Shown here one piece after another: positions 45,464 to 53,089 of a DNA stretch of 64,000 bases. How positions within the stretch are numbered: position 1 is the first letter of the stretch; the number at the start of each line of letters is the position of its first letter. Position numbers and translations under genes: made by a program. The notes beneath the pieces were generated by a model. The model saw only the letters and a list, made by a program, of their open reading frames with translations. It made no database searches and had not been told where the DNA came from. Source of the stretch: Janibacter cremeus (GTDB lineage: Bacteria; Actinomycetota; Actinomycetes; Actinomycetales; Dermatophilaceae); assembly GCF_029395675.1 (NCBI RefSeq), contig NZ_CP115184.1, positions 1,550,001-1,614,000 of the forward strand, in the 5' to 3' direction.

Positions 45464-45485
45464 ACCCTACGGCAGGTCGACCTGC
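45464..45485. promoter_or_regulatory. prfB promoter with a 14-bp palindrome
   Basis: TAGGGT (45469-45464, minus strand) is the -10. Immediately upstream GCAGGTCGACCTGC (45472-45485) is a perfect 14-bp palindrome lying in the -35/-10 spacer, 2 bp from the stop of the AI-2E gene. It may be an operator or a terminator stem. Confidence 0.45.
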
Positions 45486-45487
45486 GC

Positions 45488-46753
45488 TCAGCCGCCCCGG
45501 GGGCTGCTGGAGATGAAGGGGTTGATCCAGCGGGTCTTCGGGTCCCGGTCGATGAGCAGCGTCTTGACCAGGAGGGTGAAGGGGATGGCCAGCAGCGCAC
45601 CGAGCGCGCCGAAGACGTAGGCCCAGAACACCAGCGACAGGAAGGCCGTGGTCGCGTTGATGCCGACGGCGTCGCCGGTGAACTTCGGCTGCAGGATGCC
45701 CTGGATGACGAAGTTGACGACGCTGTAGATGACGATGACCCAGAGCATCGTCGACACCCCGCCCGAGAGCAGCCCGATGAAGGCCGGCGGGATGAGGCCG
45801 AGGACGAAGCCGACGTTGGGGATGTAGTTCGTGACGAAGGACAGCAGGGCGAAGGTCATCGCCAGGGGGACACCGAGCCACACGAGGGCCGCGTAGTCGA
45901 TGACCGCGACGATCAGGCCGAAGATCGTCGAGACGATCCAGTAGCGGCGCACGCGGTAGCCGAAGTCCACGAGCGCGTCGGCGACATCGGGCTTCTGCCG
46001 GTGGATGGCCTCGAGGCGGATGCCGAACCCTCCGGAGTCCATGACGAGGAAGATCATCACCGTGAGCAGGAAGAGCATCGTCGTCGTCAGGCCGGTGACG
46101 GTGTTGGCCAGGGATGTGGCGATGCCGGTGAGGTTGCGCATGTCGAAGTTGGTGATCGCCCGGTCGATCTCGTCGGCCTCGACCCCCCGCTCCGCCAGCA
46201 GCAGGCGCAGGTCGGTGATGACGGCGGTGAAGGTGCTCGTGTAGTCGGGTTTGGCCAGCTCGGTGGCGAAGCGGCTGGCCGCCACGCCGATCGAGGCACC
46301 GAGTGCGGCGATGATCCCGTAGAGGATGGCGATGAGCAGCAGCCCGGAGACCGCGGTGGGCAGGACCCGTCGCAGGGCCTTGTAGACCGGGTACACGGCG
46401 ATGATCAGGGTGACCGCGAGGAACGTCGGGGCGACGATCCCGGCGACCTCCTTCAGGCCGAAGATGGCGACGATCCCCGCCGCCCCACCGACCAGGAGGG
46501 TCAGCGTCGGCGGCAGGGAGATGACGGTGGTCGGTCGCGTGTCCGGGTGCTCGTGGTAGCGGTCCGGGTCGTCCAGCTCGCTGAGCGGGATCGTCTCGGC
46601 CCTCGCCGTCGTCGGGGCGGAGACGCTCCCCTCTGTGGTGTGCACGACCTCCGGCTGCGGCTCTTCCCTGACCTCGGGCTCCGGGTCCACCTCGGCACAG
46701 GGCGTGCGCTCGGACGGCTCGTCCACGTGTGCCTCCTCCAGGTCCCGACTCAC
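45488..46753 (-). CDS. AI-2E family (PerM/YdgG-type) membrane permease
   Basis: 421 residues: an acidic cytoplasmic N-terminus of about 75 residues, then eight membrane segments. Family hallmarks are [64 protein letters not shown] (around residues 230-295) and [48 protein letters not shown]. The family name comes from an E. coli AI-2 exporter; many members are ion antiporters, so the substrate is open. Upstream of prfB on the same strand, but with a separate prfB promoter. Confidence 0.9.
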   Translation of the reverse strand: MSRDLEEAHVDEPSERTPCAEVDPEPEVREEPQPEVVHTTEGSVSAPTTARAETIPLSELDDPDRYHEHPDTRPTTVISLPPTLTLLVGGAAGIVAIFGLKEVAGIVAPTFLAVTLIIAVYPVYKALRRVLPTAVSGLLLIAILYGIIAALGASIGVAASRFATELAKPDYTSTFTAVITDLRLLLAERGVEADEIDRAITNFDMRNLTGIATSLANTVTGLTTTMLFLLTVMIFLVMDSGGFGIRLEAIHRQKPDVADALVDFGYRVRRYWIVSTIFGLIVAVIDYAALVWLGVPLAMTFALLSFVTNYIPNVGFVLGLIPPAFIGLLSGGVSTMLWVIVIYSVVNFVIQGILQPKFTGDAVGINATTAFLSLVFWAYVFGALGALLAIPFTLLVKTLLIDRDPKTRWINPFISSSPRGG

Positions 46754-46802
46754 GGTCTCTCTGCGGAGTCATCGTGTCAGGTCGGAGTGACGGATGTGGG
46801 CC

Positions 46803-48146
46803 TCAGCAGGACGCGGTCGTCCCACCACCGGCGTAGGCACATCTGTCGATCCGGGTCCCGTCGCCGGCCAGGAGGGTCGCGACGTCGCCGCTGTTGTTCC
46901 AGACCGCGGTGTTCCACCGCGCGTACAGGTGGCCGCCGCCGTTCGTCCCGGACCCGGAATGCACCGACACCGATCGCCCCGCACCGAGGGAGTAGCTCGG
47001 CATCGTGAACGCGCGACCGACCTCGTCGCGCAGGACGATGTCGGCGAGGTTGACCGTCGCTGCGGTGACGTTCTTGATCACGACACGCTCGGTGTTCGGC
47101 GCGTACCGCTCATCGCCGTCGGGGTCGTAGACGATCGAGACGAACCGGAGACCACCGGATACCGACGTGTCGCCGCCACCGGTGGTGCCACCGTCACTGG
47201 TGCCGCCGGTGACGATGCGGGCCTTGCTGACCCGCACGATCCGGTGGCTGCACGACGTCGCGTACGAGTTCAGGGTGCTCTTCTCGGCGCGGTCGACCAC
47301 CAGCCCCCAACGCACCTTGACCGCGACCCAGTCGGTGACGTACCTGCACCGCTGGTTCGGTGGCATCCACTCGCCCGGGTCCCGGTCGCTCTTCGACTGG
47401 TTGAGGTTGTCGGTCATCGCGTTGAGCGTCCGGCGGTCACGCAGGTCGTTGGCGAAACGCTCGCGGGTCCCGGCGTTCCACTTCTTGGCGCCGGAGTCCC
47501 AGGCCTCGGCCAGCGCCACGTGGTGGTCGACGTCGACGTCGGAGGCCCGGTACCAGGTGCGTCCGTCGTATCTCGAGCGCCACGTGCCGTCCAGGACGGT
47601 GCAGCCACCAGTGACCGCCCGCTCTGACTCCTGACGCAGCACCTCCGAGCGGGTGTCCTGGCAGTCGCCGTTGGTGTCTACCCAGTGCCGGAACTTCGAG
47701 CGTGCGTACCCGTACCGGGTCTCTGTGGCGACCGGGAGGCGCCGGGTGCGCACGATGAGGGACTCTGCGTGCGGCCGGACCCGGACGTTGACCCCGGCAC
47801 GGTCGGACCGACCGTGCCGATCGATGACCTTGTACACGACGCGGTAGTCGCCCCGGACCTTGTCGCGCGGCCGGAAGCGGATCTTCGTGACGTCGACGAC
47901 CTCGGCGCGCAGCTTGGCGGGCGCCTTGACGATGCGCACCCGTGCCCGACCCGCGTGGACCAGGGTGTCGTTGGCCAGCGGTCGCTCCACCGCCTTCGTC
48001 CCCGCCTGGACGGTCAGCGCGTCGTCGCGTGCGACGGGTGCCTTGCCGTGTGCCTGCGCCGGAGCCGGCGCCAGGACGAGTGCCATCAGGACCGCCAGCC
48101 CCAGGATGAGCGCGTGCGCCATCTGGGCGCGTGCACGTGCATGCAT
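46803..48146 (-). CDS. Secreted nuclease-like protein: Ig-like + HNH (DUF1524) + lamin-tail domain
   Basis: 447 residues. Signal peptide (HALILGLAVLMALVLAPAPAQA, cleavage around residue 32), an Ig/cadherin-like repeat (VARDDALTVQAGTKAVERPLANDTL..., to about 115), then a DUF1524/GmrSD-C-type HNH domain with core ASDVDVDHHVALAEAWDSGAKKW and NAMTDNLNQSKSDRDPGEWMPP (about 130-300). A Gly/Thr linker leads to a C-terminal lamin-tail domain (FVSIVYDPDGDERYAPNTERVVIKNV..., about 345-447). Four Cys around the HNH part could form disulfides. Probably degrades extracellular DNA for nutrients or in competition. Start ATG 48146. Confidence 0.85.
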   Translation of the reverse strand: MHARARAQMAHALILGLAVLMALVLAPAPAQAHGKAPVARDDALTVQAGTKAVERPLANDTLVHAGRARVRIVKAPAKLRAEVVDVTKIRFRPRDKVRGDYRVVYKVIDRHGRSDRAGVNVRVRPHAESLIVRTRRLPVATETRYGYARSKFRHWVDTNGDCQDTRSEVLRQESERAVTGGCTVLDGTWRSRYDGRTWYRASDVDVDHHVALAEAWDSGAKKWNAGTRERFANDLRDRRTLNAMTDNLNQSKSDRDPGEWMPPNQRCRYVTDWVAVKVRWGLVVDRAEKSTLNSYATSCSHRIVRVSKARIVTGGTSDGGTTGGGDTSVSGGLRFVSIVYDPDGDERYAPNTERVVIKNVTAATVNLADIVLRDEVGRAFTMPSYSLGAGRSVSVHSGSGTNGGGHLYARWNTAVWNNSGDVATLLAGDGTRIDRCAYAGGGTTASC

Positions 48147-48276
48147 GAGTTCCCCACCTTGCTCGGGCCGGTCCAGCCCGGCGCTCCCCGACCGCTGCAA
48201 CCCCAGTGGCCCCAAGGCAGGACTATAGCCCACCCGGGCGGCCTCTCCGGCCCCTTTCTGGCCCGCGGCGGAGCGA

Positions 48277-48786
48277 TCAGGGTGCTGTGGCCAGGTCGGC
48301 TCGCGCGCGGGACTCGACGGTCACGGAAACCGAGCTACCCAGCGATTGCAGCAGGCCACCGACGAGGGGCAGGTCGGCTTCGGCCGTGAGGCGGACGAGG
48401 GCTGTGTGCCCGTCCGGCGTCCCGGTGCCACCCGCCACGGACCAGCTCTCGAGACCGTGGGGGCGCTCCCGCCCGGCGAGGTGCTCGACCGCCACGCCGC
48501 GCACGCCCTCGTCGGTCAACGGCAGGGACCGGCCCAGCCCGCTCTCGTAGATCTGTTCGGCTCCCTCATCGGTCGCCGCGAGCGCGGCGGCGTCGGCCGC
48601 ATCGAGCAGCCGCATCCGCGAGACATGCACCGAGGTGACCGCCAGTCCGCCGATGATCACCGTCATGGCGATGACCGTCAGCCCGAGGACGAGGACGGTC
48701 AGCTGGCCGTCCTCGTCACGGAGCCGGGTCCGCACGAGCGGGACGAGCCTTGTCAGGCGTCGTGCGAGATCGCGAAGGGGGGTCAT
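48277..48786 (-). CDS. TadE/TadG-like pilus-associated protein (Rv3654c type)
   Basis: 169 residues. N-terminal DEDGQLTVLVLGLTVIAMTVIIGGLAVTSVHVSRMRLLDAADAAALAATDEG (around residues 22-74) is a single membrane segment followed by the R-x-x-x-x-A-A-D-A-A-A-L-A-A pseudopilin/TadG helix; the rest is extracytoplasmic. It corresponds to the last gene of the actinobacterial Tad cluster (Rv3654c, 'helicase/secretion neighborhood TadE-like'). ATGA overlap with the preceding tadE. Minor pilin or pilus-assembly role. Confidence 0.85.
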   Translation of the reverse strand: MTPLRDLARRLTRLVPLVRTRLRDEDGQLTVLVLGLTVIAMTVIIGGLAVTSVHVSRMRLLDAADAAALAATDEGAEQIYESGLGRSLPLTDEGVRGVAVEHLAGRERPHGLESWSVAGGTGTPDGHTALVRLTAEADLPLVGGLLQSLGSSVSVTVESRARADLATAP

Positions 48787-49226
48787 CGCGCCTCGTACTC
48801 CGGGACCGGCGCCACCTGCGTGGCGGAGACGGGGATCTCCAACGGCACCACGTCCGCGAGGAACGCCGGCGCCAGCGGCAGCGGCACGGCCACCGCGGCC
48901 CGTGTGGTCACCGACGCACCCGGGGAGAGGCACGGGCTGGCCGTGCACGACAGGCCCAGCTGTCCCTGACCGCCGAATCCCTGGTCCGCGAAGGCGATGT
49001 CGGCGGCCGTGTGGGAACGGGCCCGGGCGGACTCGTCGTCCTCGGCCGTGACGAAGGCCCGAGCGGACTCCCGAGCAGCCTGGGTCACGGCGTAGGAACC
49101 GGCCTGCAGCCGGGCGAGGCAGAGGACCAGGTACACCAGCGGGACCATGAGCAGGATCGCCAACCAGGAGAACTCGATGACAGCGCTCCCCCCGTCGTCG
49201 GCCAACCGTGTGCGCCAGGTACTCAC
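48783..49226 (-). CDS. TadE-family minor pilin
   Basis: 147 residues. DDGGSAVIEFSWLAILLMVPLVYLVLCLARLQAGSYAVTQAARESARAFV (residues 10-59) is the TadE signature: G-S/A-A-V-I-E-F before a membrane helix. The conserved Glu follows a prepilin-peptidase-like G-S/A site. The extracytoplasmic remainder contains one Cys pair (LSCTASPC). Overlaps both neighbours by 4 bp. Confidence 0.85.
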   Translation of the reverse strand: MSTWRTRLADDGGSAVIEFSWLAILLMVPLVYLVLCLARLQAGSYAVTQAARESARAFVTAEDDESARARSHTAADIAFADQGFGGQGQLGLSCTASPCLSPGASVTTRAAVAVPLPLAPAFLADVVPLEIPVSATQVAPVPEYEAR

Positions 49227-49618
49227 TGCTGCTCCTCGAAGGCCCGGCCACGCACCTCGAGACCGCCGCCGGGACCGAGGGGGCCCACGACGGGCAGCGG
49301 GGCACTGACGTCGACGACGACGACCCGCACGTCCGCCCCGATGGTCTGCACGCTGGCGGAGACCCCGCCTGCGAACCGGCTCGACAACGATCGGGAGATC
49401 AGCTCCCGGGCACGGCCTGCACCCTGCTCGGGCGTCGCACCCTCCCGCGCCCCGTAGCGAGCCCCTTCGGCGGCGCAGCTGATCAGGGTGTTGCGGACGT
49501 GCAGTGCCAGTCCGAGCTGGAGGACAGCGAGGAAGACGAACATCAGCAGGGCCGAGGTCATGACGAAGTCGACCACCGCTGCCCCCCTCTCCCCATGGAC
49601 TTCGCGGGCAGCACTCAC
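49223..49618 (-). CDS. TadE-family protein (Rv3655c type)
   Basis: 131 residues. GERGAAVVDFVMTSALLMFVFLAVLQLGLALHVRNTLISCAAEGARYGARE (residues 9-60) is the TadE domain with D replacing the usual E. GTG 49618 overlaps the DUF4244 stop (GTGA); an upstream in-frame extension is a shadow. Pseudopilin of the Tad apparatus. Confidence 0.86.
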   Translation of the reverse strand: MSAAREVHGERGAAVVDFVMTSALLMFVFLAVLQLGLALHVRNTLISCAAEGARYGAREGATPEQGAGRARELISRSLSSRFAGGVSASVQTIGADVRVVVVDVSAPLPVVGPLGPGGGLEVRGRAFEEQQ

Positions 49619-49827
49619 GGGCCGTTGGCGACGTCGTCGAGAGCCTGCTCGAACATCGACGTCAGGCGCTCCCCGGCGACGGCCCACAGACCGGTGACGA
49701 GAGCCGCGGTCATGAGGGTGATCAGCACCCAGCCCGGCACGTCGCCGGTCTCGTCGTCGAGGCGCGCGACCGCCCGACGCGCGACGTCGCGCAGCCGGAT
49801 GTGGGCCTTGATGAGCTGGTCGGACAT
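49615..49827 (-). CDS. Flp-type pilin, DUF4244
   Basis: 70 residues: basic N-terminus (IRLRDVARRAVARL), then DDETGDVPGWVLITLMTAALVTGLWAVAGERLTSMFEQALDDV with a single membrane helix. The D/E-T-G-x-x-P segment before the helix is the probable prepilin cleavage region of DUF4244, the small Flp pilin of actinobacterial Tad loci (Rv3656c in M. tb.). Probably the major pilus subunit. Confidence 0.86.
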   Translation of the reverse strand: MSDQLIKAHIRLRDVARRAVARLDDETGDVPGWVLITLMTAALVTGLWAVAGERLTSMFEQALDDVANGP

Positions 49828-49863
49828 GTGGTTCTCCTTCGTGGCGTGGTCTTGCTTGTCGGT

Positions 49864-50817
49864 TCACATCTGGAACTGGAAGAACGAGAGGCCCGGGAAG
49901 AGCGCGAAGACGACGGTCACGGGAAGCACACCGAAGACGACGGGGATCATCATCGTGATCTCCTTCTTCCCGCCGACCTCCATGATTTGGCGGCGTCCTT
50001 CCTCACGCACGTCCTGGGCCTGCGCCCGCAGGACGTCGGCAAGGGGCGTGCCCCGCTCCACGGCCACGACGATGCCGTCGACGAAGCGGGACAGCGAGAT
50101 GAGGCCGGTGCGGTCGGCGAGGCCCTGCAGCGCCTTCTGGAGACTGGCACCGGCCCGGGCATCCGCGAGGCAGCGGCCGAGCTCGTCGGACAGCTCGCCC
50201 TCGGAGAGGCGGACGACCCGCTCGAGGGCTCCCGTCGTGCCCTCCCCCGCGCCCACGGCGAGAGCGAGCAGCTCGGCGACGGTGGGGAACTCGGCGAGCA
50301 TCCGTTCCTCACGCCGGTTCGCCTCCCGGCTGAGCAGTGTGTCGCGGATCACTACGCCGCAGCCGAAGCCCAGCGCGACGAGCAGAAGGAGCAGTACGGG
50401 CGAGCGCCCCTTGCCGGTGACGGCGAGGACGCCGAGCGCACCGCCCAGGCCAGCACCGGCGAAGCCGTAGACGACCTGCTCGGCCCGGAAGTGGTCGGTG
50501 TCGGGGACGCGTCCTGCCCGTTGCAGTCGACGGCGCACCGAGTGCGTCCCGCCGAGCACGGACTCGACACGGCCGGCGAGGTCGGTGACCAGTGGACGCA
50601 GGACGGTCGGGATGACCGCGGCGAGCGGCACCTGCTCGGTCTGGAGGAGGCGGGAGGGGCGGGGCGTGTCGCGCAGGTAGGGCGCCAACCGGTCATCGAG
50701 CGTGGGCCGTCGGTGCCGCGGCAGGCCCTGGTGGACGAGCAGCACGCCCAGCACGAGGACGAGCCCGAGGGCGGCCCCACTGCGTCCCGGGCCGAGGGAG
50801 TGGATGAGATCGGTCAT
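49864..50817 (-). CDS. Type II secretion F-domain protein TadC
   Basis: 317 residues, inner-membrane platform of the Tad pilus. Membrane segments near the start (ALGLVLVLGVLLVH), around residue 125 (VLLLLLVALGFGCGVVI) and at the C-terminus (IPVVFGVLPVTVVFALFPGLSFFQF). The F domain contains EFPTVAELLALAVGAGEGTTGALERVVRLSEGELSDELGRCLADARAGASLQKALQGLADRTG. ATG 50817 overlaps the tadB stop (ATGA). 36 bp precede the pilin gene. Confidence 0.9.
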   Translation of the reverse strand: MTDLIHSLGPGRSGAALGLVLVLGVLLVHQGLPRHRRPTLDDRLAPYLRDTPRPSRLLQTEQVPLAAVIPTVLRPLVTDLAGRVESVLGGTHSVRRRLQRAGRVPDTDHFRAEQVVYGFAGAGLGGALGVLAVTGKGRSPVLLLLLVALGFGCGVVIRDTLLSREANRREERMLAEFPTVAELLALAVGAGEGTTGALERVVRLSEGELSDELGRCLADARAGASLQKALQGLADRTGLISLSRFVDGIVVAVERGTPLADVLRAQAQDVREEGRRQIMEVGGKKEITMMIPVVFGVLPVTVVFALFPGLSFFQFQM

Positions 50818-51683
50818 CGCAGCACCCGGCCTTCCTCGGGAAGGCGCCCGATGCGGACCATGACCTGGTAGGCCACCACCGAGGCAGCAGCACCGAAGGC
50901 GAGCACGACCGCTCCGGCACCCGTGTTGTAGGCCTGCACGGACTCCGGGCGGGTCGAGAGGAAGGCGAGGACGATCCACGGGGCGGCGACGGCCAGGCGC
51001 GCGGCACTGACCGTCCAGGACTGGCGCGTCTCCAGCTCGCTGCGGGTGCGGGCGTCCTCGCGCAGGAACGCCGAGAGGGTCCGCAGCAGCGACCCGAGGT
51101 CCGAGCCGCCGACCTCGCGGGCGATGCGCAGGGACTCCACGAGTCGGTCCCCCACGGGGTCGGCGAGCCGCTCCTTGAGACGGTCGAGGCTGTCGTTGAA
51201 ACGGCCCGTCGTGCGATAGTCCCCAGCGAACTCCGCGAAGGCCGGACGCAGCTCCTCCGGCCCCCGGACCGCGAGCTGGGCCAGGGCCTCCGGGAGCGCC
51301 AACCCGGCACGCACCGCGGACGTGACATTGTCGACGACGTCCGGCCACAGCTCCCGCAGCTGCGAGCGGCGTGACCGGGCCCGCATCCGCACCACCGCCA
51401 CCGGTGCCCATCCGGCCATGGCCGCGAAGCACAGGGCGATGCTCGGGACACGAATCATCGCCGTGCCCATGGCGAGGACCAGCACGAAGGCGATGACACA
51501 GGCGACGAGCAGCCCCACCGGCCCCACGCCCCAGTACCCGGCCTGGGCCAGCTCGTCGCGCAGACGACGCAGCACCCGGTTCTCCGTGGGGGTGCGCACC
51601 ACCTTCTCATCGCGTGGCCACATGGACCACCAGACGAGGAAGAGTCCCGTGCCGAGCAGGGCACCCACGACCACGCCCGTCAC
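50814..51683 (-). CDS. Type II secretion F-domain protein TadB
   Basis: 289 residues. Membrane segments at both ends; the F domain ELWPDVVDNVTSAVRAGLALPEALAQLAVRGPEELRPAFAEFAGDYRTTGRFNDSLDRLKERLADPVGDRLVESLRIAREVGGSDLGSLLRTLSAFLRED is typical of TadB. Partner of TadC in the platform. Overlaps the ATPase gene by 4 bp. Confidence 0.9.
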   Translation of the reverse strand: MTGVVVGALLGTGLFLVWWSMWPRDEKVVRTPTENRVLRRLRDELAQAGYWGVGPVGLLVACVIAFVLVLAMGTAMIRVPSIALCFAAMAGWAPVAVVRMRARSRRSQLRELWPDVVDNVTSAVRAGLALPEALAQLAVRGPEELRPAFAEFAGDYRTTGRFNDSLDRLKERLADPVGDRLVESLRIAREVGGSDLGSLLRTLSAFLREDARTRSELETRQSWTVSAARLAVAAPWIVLAFLSTRPESVQAYNTGAGAVVLAFGAAASVVAYQVMVRIGRLPEEGRVLR

Positions 51684-52909
51684 GGACGGCCGGACCCGAG
51701 GAGAGCGGTCAGGTCGTACCCGGCGCGCTCGAAGCGCTCGCGGTGCGGCGGGTACCCACCGGCGCGCACCAGGGCTCCGTCACGCGTGGTGAAGATGTCG
51801 GTCGTCTCCACGATGTCGTTCTCGATCCGGCCCGGCAGGGCCACGATCTCGCGGACACGCCGCGTGCCATCACCCTCGAGCGCGGCGTGGACGACGAGGT
51901 CGATCGACCCCGCCACGGTCGGGACGACGAACCGGGACCCGACGTTCTCACCGGCCAGCAGCGGCAGGGTGCACATCTTCGTCACCGCCTCCCTGGCCGA
52001 GTTGGCGTGGACCGTGCACATCCCGGGGAGCCCGGAGTTGAGAGCGATGAGCAGGTCGAGGCTCTCGGCCTGACGCACCTCGCCGACGATGATGCGGGAG
52101 GGACGCATCCGCAGGGCCTCCTTGACCAGACGCCGCAAGGGGATCTCGCCGGCACCCTCGAGGCTGGGCTGCCGACACTGCATGGCGACGACGTCCCTCC
52201 GGGGGATCTTCAGCTCGAACACCTCCTCGCAGGTGATCACCCGCTCGCGCGGCGGCAGCGCCGCGGACAGGCAGTTGAGCAGGGTGGTCTTGCCCGCCTG
52301 CGTCCCGCCGGCGACCAGGATGTTCAGCCCGGCCGTCACCGCGGCCTGGAGGAAGGTCGATGCCTCGCGCGTCAACGTGCCCAGTCGCACCAGGTCGTCG
52401 AGGTGGTCGGCCTTGACGACGAACTTGCGGATGTTGATCGCCCAGTGCTCCCGGGTGATGTCCGGGATGACGACGTGCAGTCGGCTACCGTCCGGCAGGG
52501 TCGCGTCGACGAAGGGCGAGGACAGGTCGATGCGGCGTCCCGACGACTTCAGCATCTTCTCGACGAGGTCGCGCACCTCGTCAGCGGTGAGCACCGTGGT
52601 CGTCAGCTCGGCGACGCCGTTGCGCGCGACGAAGACCTGACTCGGCGAGTTGATCCAGATCTCCTCCACGAGCGGGTCGTCGAAGTACTGCTGCAACGGT
52701 CCGAAACCGGCCACCGTGTCGAGGACGGCCTTGACCGCGGCCTCCCGGTTGCCCAGCACCGGGAGGCCGCCCTGGATGCTGCGGTCGTCGTAGTCGCTGA
52801 CGGCCGCCCGCACGAGGTCGGCGACCTCGCCCGACTCGCGCACCGGGTCCAGACCGGTGCGACGGATCAGCTCCCGCACCTCGGTCTCGACCGTCTCGAC
52901 CGCGTCCAT
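51680..52909 (-). CDS. Tad pilus assembly ATPase (CpaF/TadA)
   Basis: 409 residues. Walker A AGGTQAGKTTLLNCL (around residue 205), Asp box RVITCEEVFELKI, Walker B RIIVGEVRQAESLDLLIAL, His box MCTVHANSAREAVTKM. N-terminal RYLVEEIWINSP-type segment (DDPLVEEIWINSPSQVFVARNGV) is the CpaF signature; the 'helicase/secretion neighborhood ATPase' subtype of actinobacteria. ATG 52909 with GGGGGCGAG upstream. No CpaE/Ssd gene precedes it; the divergent neighbour is the EssC-like gene. Confidence 0.94.
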   Translation of the reverse strand: MDAVETVETEVRELIRRTGLDPVRESGEVADLVRAAVSDYDDRSIQGGLPVLGNREAAVKAVLDTVAGFGPLQQYFDDPLVEEIWINSPSQVFVARNGVAELTTTVLTADEVRDLVEKMLKSSGRRIDLSSPFVDATLPDGSRLHVVIPDITREHWAINIRKFVVKADHLDDLVRLGTLTREASTFLQAAVTAGLNILVAGGTQAGKTTLLNCLSAALPPRERVITCEEVFELKIPRRDVVAMQCRQPSLEGAGEIPLRRLVKEALRMRPSRIIVGEVRQAESLDLLIALNSGLPGMCTVHANSAREAVTKMCTLPLLAGENVGSRFVVPTVAGSIDLVVHAALEGDGTRRVREIVALPGRIENDIVETTDIFTTRDGALVRAGGYPPHRERFERAGYDLTALLGSGRP

Positions 52910-52973
52910 TTCTCGCCCCCGTGGGTGGTTGGTTGTCCTGCGAAGCTGTCCCCTTCGCTCCGAGACGGTAGCG

Positions 52974-52986
52974 ATTTCCCGGAAAT
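52974..52986. promoter_or_regulatory. Palindrome between the Tad operon and the EssC-like gene
   Basis: ATTTCC-C-GGAAAT, extended by GCG/CGC with a one-base offset, in the 180-bp divergent spacer. It is AT-rich against the GC background and next to a minus-strand TACCGT -10-like hexamer. It may be an operator shared by both transcription units. Confidence 0.4.
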
Positions 52987-53077
52987 TCGCATCTCGAGAA
53001 TCCACAGGCCAGCTCGTGGACGCGCCGTTCGCCACTCCCCTGTGGACGACGGCGCACCCGCGCGGACGTCGTGTGCC

Positions 53078-53083
53078 TACCGT
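53078..53083 (+). promoter_or_regulatory. -10 element of the EssC-like gene
   Basis: TACCGT ends 6 nt before the ATG at 53090; leaderless transcript likely. It helps fix that start against the long upstream frame. Confidence 0.5.
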
Positions 53084-53089
53084 TCCCCC

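Noticed and set aside
51614..53089. Upstream open frame continuous with the EssC-like gene
   Set aside because: It lies antisense to the CpaF gene, has shadow composition and no motif; a -10 and ATG at 53090 give a normal EssC N-terminus.
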